A DNA stretch of 64,000 bases. Source: VRUG01 sp965372745. GTDB taxonomy: Bacteria; Planctomycetota; Phycisphaerae; Sedimentisphaerales; Anaerobacaceae. A program made the position numbers and the translations under genes. The stretch covers positions 1-64,000 of the forward strand of contig CBDVDM010000009.1 of NCBI GenBank assembly GCA_965372745.1. The letters run 5' to 3'. Position 1 is the first letter of the stretch. Each line of letters starts with the position of its first letter. The notes below the pieces were generated by a model. It searched no databases. It was given only the letters and a program-made list of their open reading frames with translations, and was not told the origin of the DNA. This document shows, piece by piece, positions 17,790 to 27,258 of this stretch.

Positions 17790-18224
17790 GAATTGTTCGT
17801 CGCTCGTGTCTTGTCGCTCGAAAAAGAAATTTTTAAACACTGATTTCGTAGATTTGGCTGATTCGTACAGACTAAAAATATCTGGCCACAGAGGGCACAG
17901 AGTTCACAGAGAATTAACCACGGATTTCACGGATTAACGCGGATTTACTACAGAAAAAAGTTACCACAAATTTAAGTTGGCTTCGGTGCCATTGTGAAAA
18001 TGGCTTACAGTTCAAAGCATTAAACTTCTTCTCGATGTAGGCATCTGCGAAAAGTTTTGAGCTTTGCCCTTCGGCTGAAGACAGCCGGCGTGAAGCCGAG
18101 AGAGTGACAAGCCTTCGCACAAAGCTACGGCGTGGCAGGCAGAAAGAGAGAAATTAAAAGTTAAATTCTTTTTTCCCACCGCTCCGATGCGGAGGATTTT
18201 ACGCTTATCAGGCGGAGCGTCTTG
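17790..18224. repeat. Repeat-rich spacer downstream of the 18.2-kb orphan
   Basis: This holds a minus-orientation copy of the CCACAGAGGGCACAGAG family (17886-17911), a 'ccacggatttcacggatta' unit next to it (17918-17937), and a 'gcctgccacgccgtagcttt' type unit on the minus strand (about 18115-18140) with a relative near 28.97-29.01 kb. GGCTG/CAGCC and TCGGCT/AGCCGA stems overlap near 18070-18100. No gene is supported. Confidence 0.6.
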
Positions 18225-18692
18225 TTAGCTGTCTTCTTGTAATTTTAACATTTGTTCTCGAATAATATTTGACGTAAAGAAAATATTAACAGAATGGATA
18301 TCAAACTTGCTCATTCTGTAAAGTATGATATTACCTTCAGTGGTATCCCAGATATATTTATCTGAGAGAAAGGGGTGTTCGCTGTATCTACCAATCTCTT
18401 TGTTAATAAAATCCATCACTGTATTTAAAACTTTTTTAGCACTTTTCTTGCTTTTACTATTTAGTTGTAAACAAATTTTATAAATCCTTCCTTTAGTAGA
18501 ACCAATTGTTGTAGATTCCCAAGGAATAGAGGCAAACTCTACGCTGATTCCATTGAACATCTTCTCATCTTCTAGTATTCGCTTCATCTCTAAATTTTCA
18601 GCCATAAAGTATTCTTCTTCTGAAAATTCTATTAACCCTTGAGCAGAGTCGATTTCTTGTGTTAGAAAATAGTTGCCAATTTTTTTTATCAT
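18225..18692 (-). CDS. Hypothetical protein, AT-rich orphan
   Basis: A 155-residue soluble protein with no family that can be recognised. Charged helices and a central beta-rich part (RIYKICLQLNSKSKKS) are all that can be described. It is clearly more AT-rich than the neighbouring genes. Its stop codon lies inside AGCTAACAAG, and GTTAGGC lies about 25 bases before its start; both recall the ends of integron cassettes, although no full attC hairpin could be drawn. It is flanked by repeat-rich DNA on both sides. Probably acquired. Confidence 0.6.
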   Translation of the reverse strand: MIKKIGNYFLTQEIDSAQGLIEFSEEEYFMAENLEMKRILEDEKMFNGISVEFASIPWESTTIGSTKGRIYKICLQLNSKSKKSAKKVLNTVMDFINKEIGRYSEHPFLSDKYIWDTTEGNIILYRMSKFDIHSVNIFFTSNIIREQMLKLQEDS

Positions 18693-19053
18693 GATTTTAC
18701 TTTCATAAAACTGAGCCTAACAATGATTAGACAGTCTGTATAAAACGGGAAACACAGACTGTTTCTGCTTGTATAAGAAGTTTCCGTTGCTTCTTCAATA
18801 CTCGCCCATCGACAGGGCTACTAAAAAGGATAAGTTGCAGGACAAACCCTTCGGCAAGACTTTTGCGAACTCAGTCGATCCACTCATGGCAGGTAATTTA
18901 ATCTTATGGTTCTATGGATTGTTATAGCTTACAAATGTGATGGATTTGCTGTCCGGTGACCATGAGGGGACATTGATTGTTCCCCTGCCTCCAGAGAGTT
19001 TGACAAGTACTTTCGGTTCGCTGCCATCAGCAGGCATATTTTTTCGGAATCGG
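18693..19053. other. Spacer with a hairpin, no gene seen
   Basis: A 9-bp inverted repeat ACAGTCTGT/ACAGACTGT spans about 18730-18762 close to the orphan's start. A GGGGA/TCCCC stem occurs near 18965-18985. No coding sequence is supported in this 360-base stretch; a 60-codon plus-strand frame overlaps the next gene antisense. Confidence 0.45.
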
Positions 19054-19833
19054 TTAGCCTTCATTCTCAAGATTTTCATCAGGCTGGGGCGTTTTTTCGG
19101 TTTCCTGTTCTGGTTTTAATTCCTGTTTCGATTCCTGCTCTGGTTCCTGTTTTGGTTCCTGTTTTGTTTTCTGTTCTGGTTCCTGCTCTGCACTTTCCAG
19201 TTTGATGTTTGAAAAGACAGCGGTTTCCTGAAGCTCTTTTTCGTGTGAACAGACAACCATGCCTACGTAGACAGGGTCTTTAAGGATAACTTCTTCTGTA
19301 CCGAGAAGCCTTGGAGCTTCATCTTTTACAATAATATAAGAGGTGAAGGTATTACCTTGTCTTTGCAGCTTTATTGTAACGGGTTTTTTGGCTTTTTTAA
19401 GTGGAATTTTTTTACATTGGTCTGCGGTATTTGCATCGTCAGCAGGCCTATATTGCAGACAAACCAGGCCTCTACCGTGAACAACTGCATCGGCGTAAGC
19501 GGAATTAGTGTCAAGGCTTTGCCGTACCATCAGACCGGCTTTGCGGTATTCGTTGGTACTCTCTCCGAGAAGATGGACATCAGCGGTTAAAGTCATATCA
19601 CCTGAAAGTTTTTTCCAGGCGAAGTGAAATGCGTCGGTGTCATTCCACATATCCTCGCCAGCAGCGGTTATGGTGTATTGTTTTGTGTTCGGGTCATAGG
19701 ATACATTGCTTTCGAGATTGAGCTGGCCCACATCGCTGCTTTGCTCGAAGATGCCTAAGTCCTGCTCGGCAGCACGGGTCAGGGGTGATAAAAAGATAAA
19801 AATCGCAAATAATAGGGTAATTGTTTTTTTCAT
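19054..19833 (-). CDS. Secreted beta-sandwich (DUF1349-like) protein with Glu/Lys/Pro repeat tail
   Basis: A 259-residue exported protein. The start at 19833 is chosen because AGAGGT precedes it and the product then opens with a classical signal peptide (MKKTITLLFAIFIFLSPLTRA, cleavage after about residue 22). Residues about 30-215 resemble the concanavalin-like DUF1349 sandwich: FHFAWKKLSGDMTLTADV, RKAGLMVRQSL, VYVGMVVCSH. The last 45 residues are degenerate EPEQ/KQEPK repeats that should be unstructured. It is probably periplasmic or surface exposed and may bind sugar polymers; no catalytic residues are evident. Confidence 0.72.
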   Translation of the reverse strand: MKKTITLLFAIFIFLSPLTRAAEQDLGIFEQSSDVGQLNLESNVSYDPNTKQYTITAAGEDMWNDTDAFHFAWKKLSGDMTLTADVHLLGESTNEYRKAGLMVRQSLDTNSAYADAVVHGRGLVCLQYRPADDANTADQCKKIPLKKAKKPVTIKLQRQGNTFTSYIIVKDEAPRLLGTEEVILKDPVYVGMVVCSHEKELQETAVFSNIKLESAEQEPEQKTKQEPKQEPEQESKQELKPEQETEKTPQPDENLENEG

Positions 19834-20043
19834 AATAGATACCTCTAAAAAAAAGTTAAAATTCAGCACAACTAATATGATAACGTAAAGTTCTCCTATT
19901 GTCAATTGTCAAAAAACATTAGTTTTCGGGATTATCGCAGGTGCATTTTTTTTCTGGAATTGTGTGTGAACAGGTGTGATAAATGTATATTATACTATAA
20001 TAAGGGTATAAAATTAAAAACGGATTTTTTAGGGAGAAATAAA

Positions 20044-20508
20044 ATGCAGATTATGGAATATTTAGACAAGTCGGGTGTAAAATACGAAGTCACCGAGCAT
20101 AAGCCTGCCTTTACAGCTCAGCACATGGCTGCCGAAGAGCATGAACCGGGCAAGTTTGTGGCTAAGCCGGTAATCGTCAAGGTTGACGGTGAGCATGTGA
20201 TGTGTGTCCTTGGGGCGTGCTACAAGATTGACCTCGAGGCGTTGAAAGTTCAGCTTGACGCCAAAAAAGTTGAGCTGGCTACTGAAGAGGAAATTGCAGG
20301 GATTTGCGGCGACTGTGATATTGGTGCTGAGGCTCCGTTCGGCAATCTGTATAATTTGCCGACAATAATAGATAAAGCGCTAGAGGCTGATGACCATATT
20401 GTCTTCCAGGGCGGCACACATGAGACAGCGATACGCATTAGTATGGCGGACTATCGGAAGCTGGCTGAGCCTAAGGTGCTGGAGTTTAGCTATCACACAA
20501 CTTACTGA
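20044..20508 (+). CDS. YbaK/ProX-type aminoacyl-tRNA deacylase
   Basis: A 154-residue single-domain protein of the YbaK/prolyl-tRNA editing family. The conserved strand KPVIVKVDGEHVMCVLGA, the DIGAEAPFGNL turn and the HIVFQGGTHETAIRIS segment are visible. It removes wrong amino acids from tRNA in trans. The ATG at 20044 follows AGGGAGA closely and is preferred over an upstream in-frame start, which would add 46 residues unlike the family. ProS nearby carries its own insertion domain of the same fold, so cis and trans editing may coexist. Confidence 0.85.
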   Translation: MQIMEYLDKSGVKYEVTEHKPAFTAQHMAAEEHEPGKFVAKPVIVKVDGEHVMCVLGACYKIDLEALKVQLDAKKVELATEEEIAGICGDCDIGAEAPFGNLYNLPTIIDKALEADDHIVFQGGTHETAIRISMADYRKLAEPKVLEFSYHTTY

Positions 20509-20629
20509 TTTGTCGGCATAAAACACGGTCAATGACAAACAGTTGCGGCTTTCTTTTTTGACCGCATTATGGTACAATATGCGCTTGTAATTAGAGTGTT
20601 GAAATTTTCAGGTATAATCAGGAGTTGAT

Positions 20630-21379
20630 GTGTCAGGTCATTCGCATTGGGCAGGAATAAAGTATAAAAAGGCGGCTAATGATGCCAAGAGAGGTAAAGT
20701 CTGGAGTAAAATCGCCAAGGTCATAATGGTTGCGGCCAAGCAGGGCGGTGGTGACCCGGATAATAACCTTACTTTGCGATATGCGATAGATAAGGCCAAG
20801 CAAGCCAACATGCCTAAAGATACCATCGCAAAGGCAATAAAAAAGGGCACAGGTGAATTGGGTGCTGCAAACTTTGAAGAGGTTCTTTACGAGGGTTATG
20901 CTCCGGGCGGTATTGCAATAATGGTGGAGGCGTTAACGGATAATCGAAACAGAACAGCACCGGAGGTTAAGAGGATTTTCGAAAAGAGAGGCGGTTCACT
21001 GGGAGCGAGCGGTTGTGTGAACTGGATGTTCAGCAAGAAGGGGCTTATCACTGTAAATATATCTGTGATAGATGAAGATACACTTATGGAAATCGCCTTG
21101 GGGGCCGGCGCCGACGATATGGAAAAGATCGGCGAGGTTTACGAAATTACCTGTGACCCTGCGGCGTATGACCAGTTAAAACAGGCCTTGAACGAAAAAG
21201 ATGTCCCAACAGAACTGGCGGAGATTTCCATGATTCCGCAGAATACCGTGCCAGTCGGTGATGTTGATACAGCAAAAAAGATACTGAATTTAATGGAAGC
21301 ATTCGAAGACCACGACGACGTGCAGAATGTCTATGCGAATTTTGATATACCCGATGAAATTGTAAGTAAGATTGAATAG
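20630..21379 (+). CDS. yebC: YebC/PmpR family protein
   Basis: A 249-residue protein starting with GTG after a good TCAGGAG site. The N-terminal MSGHSHWAGIKYKKAANDAK segment and the ANMPKDTIAKAIKKGTGE block are family hallmarks, and the length is usual. Members are DNA-binding regulators in some species and ribosome-associated factors that ease translation of proline-rich stretches in others. The gene is transcribed alone and convergent with the polysaccharide operon, with a 3-base gap. Confidence 0.94.
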   Translation: MSGHSHWAGIKYKKAANDAKRGKVWSKIAKVIMVAAKQGGGDPDNNLTLRYAIDKAKQANMPKDTIAKAIKKGTGELGAANFEEVLYEGYAPGGIAIMVEALTDNRNRTAPEVKRIFEKRGGSLGASGCVNWMFSKKGLITVNISVIDEDTLMEIALGAGADDMEKIGEVYEITCDPAAYDQLKQALNEKDVPTELAEISMIPQNTVPVGDVDTAKKILNLMEAFEDHDDVQNVYANFDIPDEIVSKIE

Positions 21380-21382
21380 TTC

Positions 21383-23647
21383 TTATTTCAGTTCTTTTGA
21401 AAGTTTCTCTATTCGCTGTTTTGCCATGTCGTATTTTTCCTGTCCGAGTCTGCTGAAAACCTTATGTTCGGGATACAGCATCTTGAATTGTTTTCGGTAG
21501 TCATCCTCGATTTTGACTGCTTTGCGATATTGAGAGACTGCAATTTCTGTGTTGTTCATTTTTTCGCTAAGCTGTGCTGATTTAATACGGAGTCTTGCAG
21601 AATTTGGGTAGCACCTTATGGCATGACTCATATATTTAAAGGCTTCTGTTAAGTTATCCTGCTCTTCGGTTTCGTTATAGCGGGTATATACGTCTGCTAA
21701 CTTTTCGTAGTAACTGTAATCGGCACTGTTGCGAACTATGGCAGCTTTGAAACAATTTTTCGCCTTTGCAAGAAGCGAGTGGTTTCGGTCTTCGGATTGC
21801 CGGTATTGTTGCAGATAGATAGTGCCGTTAATATTTAGAGCAGTTGGGTCGAAGGGGTCATCTTTTGCAGCAGCATCTAAAAGCTGATGTGCGTTTTCAG
21901 GCTTGGCCATTGCATCCTGAATCTTAATCCCGGCTTTCACGACCGGTACAAAAGCATAGTTAAGGTATGCAGAGACTATGGCTATACTAATTAGGACAAC
22001 AAGCAACTTCGAAACAAACCTTGGCTGTTTGACTATATATGGCGTTGACTTTGCGTGATGATTTGCTGCTATCAGGCAGGCCATAACAGCCCAGAGAGTA
22101 GTGTAAACTGCCGGTTCGAAGATAGCAAAATCAATAAGGTTGTGAATGAGTACACCGACCACGGCACAAAACAGGGCAGCAATAGTAAGAGCGGAATTTT
22201 GTGTTTTGTTCTCTGCTGTTATCAAGAGTGCAAAGCCTGCGATAAATACGAATACGGGCATTATGTATAAAATAAGCGCCGCTGCAGCTATCTGTTGGCT
22301 TGTGCCATCGGCAGGCATTGGCATTAGTATTGGCCGGATGAATAGTAACGCCGCGGATATGATTATCAACAGTGTAATTTTTGTTCTCAATGATATTGTT
22401 CGTGAGTCATCTTCCATAGTTACAAAGTTAGTATTAACAATTTTTGACAGCGGCAATAAAAATAAAGCTATGAAACCGAGCAGGCCGGCGATACCGTATT
22501 GCGATAATAACGACAGTATAAAATTATGCGGGTCTGAAACTGTTTCAAGGGCTGCCGACGGTTTGTAATGTGTGTAAAAGGTTGCGAAGTTTCCCGGTCC
22601 GACACCAAGTGGAAAAGAATCGGCAGACATTTTAGCTGATGCCTGCCAATACTGCCACCTGACGAGCATCGAGTTGCCGCCGGGAAGTTTATCATAGGTT
22701 GAACCAAACCAGATAACAGCGGCAGTGATGAACAGAGCCAGCAATGAACAGGTTATCAGTATAGCTTTTTTGTATTTTTTTAGCTGCTTGCCGAAACAAA
22801 GATATGTAACGAACATTATCGCGGAAATTGCACCGGCGGTGATTGCACCTTTGCTTTTAGTCAGCAGCAGACCAAAAATGACAACTACTCCAGCAGCTGA
22901 ACTTATAATGAGCTTGCCTGTGTTGATATGACTATCTTTTCGATTTTTGAATTTCTCCAGTACCAATGCCATAGCTGCGAACGACGCCAGGATTGCGAAC
23001 GAGCCTGCTGAGTTGCTCGTTGTGAAAAAACCCCGAATGTCTTTTGAGTAAAGCCGGTGTTCATACTGCCATTGTTTCAAGCTGTTCGGAGAAATGCCCT
23101 GACTTGCCAGTACCGCCTCGGGATTCTGCTCGTAAAATTTAATCTGCTCTCTGTTCCAGTGAAACTGTTCATAACACTGATATGTAGAAACAATTCCGAG
23201 TGTAGCTATGACATAAAGTAGTAGTTTAATCCTTGAACGGGAATTGAGAATTTGTACCAGAATAAACGCCATCAAAATCGGAGCAAGCAATGTCACGATA
23301 TTGGTTATAGTTAGTCGTTTGTTTGCAGCAGCCAGACCGGAAAGTATCGAAGCTATAACGAAGACGTAGATACCTAATTCGAGGTTGGTTCGCCGGTATG
23401 AGAATTTTCCGGCAGAAAAATTAACCCAAAACCATATAAGGAACAATAAAATAAGTACGCCGGATATTACAAGGCTGTAAACCGTATTAGTCAGGCCGCC
23501 TGACCTGATTGCAGCGTGCGGGTTCAGGGCCTCGGTAAAAGTAGCTCTAAGGGCAATAACACACAGGCACAGGCCGAATATGATGTATTCAAGAACGATT
23601 TGCCCTTTGTTTTTCGAAAGGTCATTATTGATTAATGGTTTTGTCAT
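21383..23647 (-). CDS. O-antigen ligase/polymerase-like membrane protein with C-terminal TPRs
   Basis: A 754-residue protein with about twelve to fourteen hydrophobic segments over the first 575 residues, then a periplasmic TPR tail (about 580-754). The Wzy_C signature is clear: NSAGSFAI, VRWQYWQASAKM, PLGVGPGNFATFY and DPHNFILSLLSQYG. Such proteins join or polymerise lipid-linked sugars at the outer face of the inner membrane. It overlaps the WecA/MraY-like gene by 23 bases and is probably translationally coupled to it, which supports a role in the same glycan pathway. Confidence 0.87.
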   Translation of the reverse strand: MTKPLINNDLSKNKGQIVLEYIIFGLCLCVIALRATFTEALNPHAAIRSGGLTNTVYSLVISGVLILLFLIWFWVNFSAGKFSYRRTNLELGIYVFVIASILSGLAAANKRLTITNIVTLLAPILMAFILVQILNSRSRIKLLLYVIATLGIVSTYQCYEQFHWNREQIKFYEQNPEAVLASQGISPNSLKQWQYEHRLYSKDIRGFFTTSNSAGSFAILASFAAMALVLEKFKNRKDSHINTGKLIISSAAGVVVIFGLLLTKSKGAITAGAISAIMFVTYLCFGKQLKKYKKAILITCSLLALFITAAVIWFGSTYDKLPGGNSMLVRWQYWQASAKMSADSFPLGVGPGNFATFYTHYKPSAALETVSDPHNFILSLLSQYGIAGLLGFIALFLLPLSKIVNTNFVTMEDDSRTISLRTKITLLIIISAALLFIRPILMPMPADGTSQQIAAAALILYIMPVFVFIAGFALLITAENKTQNSALTIAALFCAVVGVLIHNLIDFAIFEPAVYTTLWAVMACLIAANHHAKSTPYIVKQPRFVSKLLVVLISIAIVSAYLNYAFVPVVKAGIKIQDAMAKPENAHQLLDAAAKDDPFDPTALNINGTIYLQQYRQSEDRNHSLLAKAKNCFKAAIVRNSADYSYYEKLADVYTRYNETEEQDNLTEAFKYMSHAIRCYPNSARLRIKSAQLSEKMNNTEIAVSQYRKAVKIEDDYRKQFKMLYPEHKVFSRLGQEKYDMAKQRIEKLSKELK

Positions 23648-24737
23648 TTTTTACCGTTGATTCGAAAATTGCGATTATGACCAAAACGAAAACTGTTTGA
23701 ATGAAAATCAAGACGGCACCTGTCAGGTTGACCTGATATAAAAATACAGCGCCTAAGCCTGTAGTTAGAGTAGCCAGATATAATGTTAAGACCGTTTGCG
23801 TTTCGGTCAGGCCGTGACGTTTTAGCCTGTGTGAAAAGTGCTGAGTATCGCCAATAAAAGGACTTTTGCCTTGTCTTATTCGAAGCAAAGTAACACTTAT
23901 AAAATCATAAAGCGGCACAGCCAAAACGACCAGCGGCATTAACACAGGATACCATTGGCCGCTCTGCGACTGATGGTAATAAGTGGTTCGCAAGGTAAGC
24001 AGTGCAATAAAAAAGCCTATAACAAGTGAACCGCAATCACCCATAAATATTTTAGCAGGCGGAAAATTAAAAACAAGAAAACCCGCCAGCGTCCCGATAA
24101 AAACAAGAGCCAAACCCCCGATAAAGACCTGCCCGCTTAGAGCAGCAGCTATAAATAAAATAGCAGAGACTATTATTGCAATGCCTGTTGAAGCGCCATC
24201 CATGTTGTCGAGAAAATTAAAAATATTTATAATCAAAACTATCCATACAGTAGAGAGCAGTGTTGTTATGAGCTTATTTTGTATGAACAGTTCAATTCTG
24301 ATATCTGCAAAGTGTGCAGCGATAGCCGCTGCTGCGAACTGGACGATAAGTTTGGTATAGGGGGTGAGATTTTTTTTGTCATCCAAGAGACCAATCGCAA
24401 ACAGGATAAAAGCACATAGCAGTACAATCAGCAACTGGTTGATTTTACCTAAAAAACCCTCGATATGGATGGTGACAGATTCGCCAAGCCAATTTAGATG
24501 ACCGGCAGGGGCAAGGAATTTGACTGTCAGGATGGAAGCTAAAATAAAAAGAGATATATTTGCGAAAATAGCGATACCTCCGCCAAGCGGTATAGGGTGC
24601 TTATGATGCCGATTGTCTGCGGGGATGGCGACAAATCCGGTTGCAATAGAGAATTTGCGAACGACAGCTGTTAGAATTGCCGATAAGATGAATGCACCTG
24701 CCGGCAGAGTTATAGCTAATATTGTTAACTTTTCGAT
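23625..24737 (-). CDS. WecA/MraY-like glycosyl-1-phosphate transferase with non-canonical start
   Basis: The reading frame encodes about 370 residues with many transmembrane segments. It includes ADNRHHKHPIPLGGG near residue 37, GLLDDKKNLTPYTKL, NIFNFLDNMDG and the cytosolic HFSHRLKRHG loop, all typical of polyprenyl-phosphate N-acetylhexosamine-1-phosphate transferases. A TTG at 24434 would begin only after the essential N-terminal third. The frame is open to 24770, and the family's first membrane helix begins right after 24737, but no ATG, GTG or TTG occurs there in frame. An ATC at 24735-24737 has GGAG 8 bases upstream and overlaps the end of the DUF4416 gene by 13 bases; it is proposed as the start. 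An undetected frameshift is the alternative. Confidence 0.75.
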   Translation of the reverse strand: MEKLTILAITLPAGAFILSAILTAVVRKFSIATGFVAIPADNRHHKHPIPLGGGIAIFANISLFILASILTVKFLAPAGHLNWLGESVTIHIEGFLGKINQLLIVLLCAFILFAIGLLDDKKNLTPYTKLIVQFAAAAIAAHFADIRIELFIQNKLITTLLSTVWIVLIINIFNFLDNMDGASTGIAIIVSAILFIAAALSGQVFIGGLALVFIGTLAGFLVFNFPPAKIFMGDCGSLVIGFFIALLTLRTTYYHQSQSGQWYPVLMPLVVLAVPLYDFISVTLLRIRQGKSPFIGDTQHFSHRLKRHGLTETQTVLTLYLATLTTGLGAVFLYQVNLTGAVLIFIQTVFVLVIIAIFESTVKNDKTINQ

Positions 24738-25267
24738 TTTAACTGCTCCAGTAATTTTTCCCTGACTTTGTTAAAGAATTTATGATAACAGTCTTGTTTG
24801 TAATCCGGGAATGTATACGGTAACGAGTTCCAACTGCCTTTGTCAAAAATCAAGGTTGTCTCAGCATAGATTTTTTTACCGATGTATATGCGGTGGGAAA
24901 AGTTTTTCGTTGAAGCTAAAATAAGTTTTGAAGGTTCGATGATACCAGGGTCAAGGTTTATAGGTCTGGGTGTGTCGATGTCAATTTGCAAGGCCAGGTC
25001 CTGCTCGAGTTTGTTTGTTTTCAGTTTTATTTCTGCGAGTTTTTCCGGGTCGATAAGGCAGTGAATACAGATAAATTGTCTGAGTATTTTTTCGCCTATT
25101 TGGCTGTTATAATATGTTGTTTGATTGAAAGGCCAGACATCGCTCACGAAATCTGCTTTGCCGAAGGTTACGATAAGTTCCTCGATGGCAATGTCAAGAC
25201 AGGTTTTATCCGCAGCTAAGATGCCGATGAGCAGCTTAACAGGTTTTGGTTCTTTTAATTCCCACAT
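24725..25267 (-). CDS. DUF4416 family protein
   Basis: A 180-residue soluble protein matching DUF4416 in length and pattern: KPVKLLIGILAADKTC at the start, the DVWPFNQTTYYNSQIG block, and FPDYKQDCYHKFFNKVREKL near the end. Its biochemical function is unknown. It sits between proS and the glycan transferase on the same strand. Its last 13 bases overlap the proposed start of the transferase, so the two are probably translationally coupled. Confidence 0.82.
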   Translation of the reverse strand: MWELKEPKPVKLLIGILAADKTCLDIAIEELIVTFGKADFVSDVWPFNQTTYYNSQIGEKILRQFICIHCLIDPEKLAEIKLKTNKLEQDLALQIDIDTPRPINLDPGIIEPSKLILASTKNFSHRIYIGKKIYAETTLIFDKGSWNSLPYTFPDYKQDCYHKFFNKVREKLLEQLKSKS

Positions 25268-25305
25268 GAAAATAGTTTTTAGTTTTGAGTTTTTAGTTAT
25301 TTAGT

Positions 25306-27042
25306 TTAGGTATTTAGCTTGTTTTTTAATGATTTAACAATAGCTTGAACTTCGCCAAAAGCCTTATCAATGGGGACTTTTGAGCTGTCAGATTCAGCTC
25401 GCAGTTTTATTTCGACATTTCCTTCGGCGAGTGACTTTTTGCCTATAGTGACTCTAACCGGAATTCCCAAGAGGTCGGCATCCTTAAATTTTACGCCCGG
25501 GCGTTCATTGCGGTCGTCTAAGAGCACCTCAACGCCGACGGCCTGAAGTTCATCGTGGAGCTTTTGTGATGCGGCGGTGAGATTGTCATCTTTACCAGCT
25601 TGAGTAATGATGACTTCGAATGGGGCGATACTGATGGGGAAAATAATACCATCTTTGTCGTTTCCGGCCTCTATTGCAGAAGCAACGATGCGGTTAATAC
25701 CGATGCCGTAACAGCCCATTGTTGCGATTTGCTCTTTGCCGTTTTCGTCGAGGAATTTTGCACCGATTTTCGAGGTGTACTTTCTGCCAAGTTTGAATAC
25801 CTGTCCGACCTCGATGCCTCGTTTGAAGAGCAATTCCTGGTTGTTATAGCTGTCACCTTCAACGGCGTTGCGAATATCAGTAACCTGTATATTTTCTCCT
25901 TCAAGTGGGAAATCTCTGCCCGGTATGACATTTTTTATATGGTAATTGGTTTTATTGGCGCCGGTGACACCGATAGCCATTGCTGCAACTGCATGGTCGA
26001 TTAGAACGCGGTCAGCCTTTTCCAGTAATTCTATTGGTCCTGCAAAACCGACAGCAGCACCGGTGAATTTTGTGATTGTATCTTCGTCGGCTAAGTCATT
26101 TTTTTTGCCACCGAGCATCTGTGTGATTTTTTCCGGATTAGCATCATGGTCGCCACGGATTAAAGCAACAATTATTTTTTCATCGCAGGAATAGATAAGT
26201 GTTTTAATCATATCCTGTGGTTTTGTTTTCAGGAAATCACAGATAGCCTCGATTGAACCGGCATTGGGTGTGTGGACTTGTTCTTGGGCAGGTGGATTTT
26301 CGATTGGCTCTTGTTTTGGCAGTGGGTCTACTGGTGCTTTTTCAATATTCCATGCCTCGGAGTTATCTTTGGTATGAACAATAATATCTTCACCGTTATC
26401 ACATGGAATAGTGAATTGGTGTGAACCTGAACCGCCCATTTCACCTGATTCAGCTTGGACAATTAGATAATCCAGGCCGCAACGTTTGAAAATTTTGCAG
26501 TAGGTGTCGTACATAACTTTGTAAGTCTTCTCTAAACTTTCGTCGTCAGCATGGAAGCTGTAAGAATCTTTCATTATGAATTCGCGGCTTCGCAGTACGC
26601 CGAAACGTGGACGAAATTCATCGCGGAATTTAAAACTAATCTGATAGATGTTGAACGGCAGTTGCTTATATGATTTTAGTTCATTTGCAGCTATGCTTGT
26701 TACTACCTCTTCTGCTGTTGGTGCCAGAACATTTAGTCTTCCGTGACGGTCGGTAAATGTTGCCATTGTTTCGCCGTAGTCGACGTCGCGTCCGGTTTTT
26801 TGCCAAAGTTCTATAGGTTGAATCGAGGGCATTAAAATTTCCTGAGCGTCTGCTTTGTTCATTTCTTCGCGGACGATATTGATTACCTTTTGCAGGCAGC
26901 GAAAGCCAAGAGGTAGATATGTATATGTTCCACTGGCAACTTTTCGAATAAGGCCCGCACGAATCATTAATTGATGGCTGGGAATTTCAGCGTCGGCAGG
27001 TACTTCTTTGACGGTTGGTATCAATAGTCGGCTGTATCTCAT
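25306..27042 (-). CDS. proS: Prolyl-tRNA synthetase
   Basis: A 578-residue class II synthetase of the bacterial type. MRYSRLLIPT, the motif 1 region, motif 2 (FKFRDEFRPRFGVLRSREF) and motif 3 (GCYGIGINRIVAS) are intact, and an anticodon-binding domain closes the protein. A YbaK-like editing insertion (about residues 235-390, including IKTLIYSCDEKIIVALIRGD) separates motifs 2 and 3, as in E. coli ProS. It leads the minus-strand group followed by DUF4416 and the glycan genes. Confidence 0.97.
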   Translation of the reverse strand: MRYSRLLIPTVKEVPADAEIPSHQLMIRAGLIRKVASGTYTYLPLGFRCLQKVINIVREEMNKADAQEILMPSIQPIELWQKTGRDVDYGETMATFTDRHGRLNVLAPTAEEVVTSIAANELKSYKQLPFNIYQISFKFRDEFRPRFGVLRSREFIMKDSYSFHADDESLEKTYKVMYDTYCKIFKRCGLDYLIVQAESGEMGGSGSHQFTIPCDNGEDIIVHTKDNSEAWNIEKAPVDPLPKQEPIENPPAQEQVHTPNAGSIEAICDFLKTKPQDMIKTLIYSCDEKIIVALIRGDHDANPEKITQMLGGKKNDLADEDTITKFTGAAVGFAGPIELLEKADRVLIDHAVAAMAIGVTGANKTNYHIKNVIPGRDFPLEGENIQVTDIRNAVEGDSYNNQELLFKRGIEVGQVFKLGRKYTSKIGAKFLDENGKEQIATMGCYGIGINRIVASAIEAGNDKDGIIFPISIAPFEVIITQAGKDDNLTAASQKLHDELQAVGVEVLLDDRNERPGVKFKDADLLGIPVRVTIGKKSLAEGNVEIKLRAESDSSKVPIDKAFGEVQAIVKSLKNKLNT

Positions 27043-27203
27043 ATTCGTGTCCCGTATTTCAAATATTATATTTCGTCAGTTTAGAATCGATTTTATAGCT
27101 CATAATACAGGCATTTGCAAGCAGCAACTGTCAATCCTTTCCAGAATGACAAAAGTGTGTTTTATACGATATTTATCGGTCTTTGGGGGAAATCAAAATT
27201 TTC

Positions 27204-27232
27204 TTGTAGAGCAGAGGCAATAGTGGTATAAT
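27204..27232 (+). promoter_or_regulatory. Sigma-70-type promoter for the PEP-CTERM gene
   Basis: TTGTAG (27204-27209) and a perfect TATAAT (27227-27232) are 17 bases apart and lie 27 bases upstream of the chosen start codon. It gives a short untranslated leader carrying GGTGATG. Confidence 0.65.
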
Positions 27233-27258
27233 ATTTGGCAATTGGGGATGGTGATGAA

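Noticed and set aside
17454..17840. 128-codon minus-strand frame
   Set aside because: Antisense to A-rich element A; phenylalanine-rich product typical of reading a poly-A tract backwards.
18700..18790. Complete integron attC site
   Set aside because: The hairpin ACAGTCTGT/ACAGACTGT lacks the paired GCCTAAC and GTTAGGC ends on both sides; kept only as a weak finding.
22146..22568. 140-codon plus-strand frame
   Set aside because: Antisense shadow of the O-antigen-ligase-like gene, which has strong family motifs.
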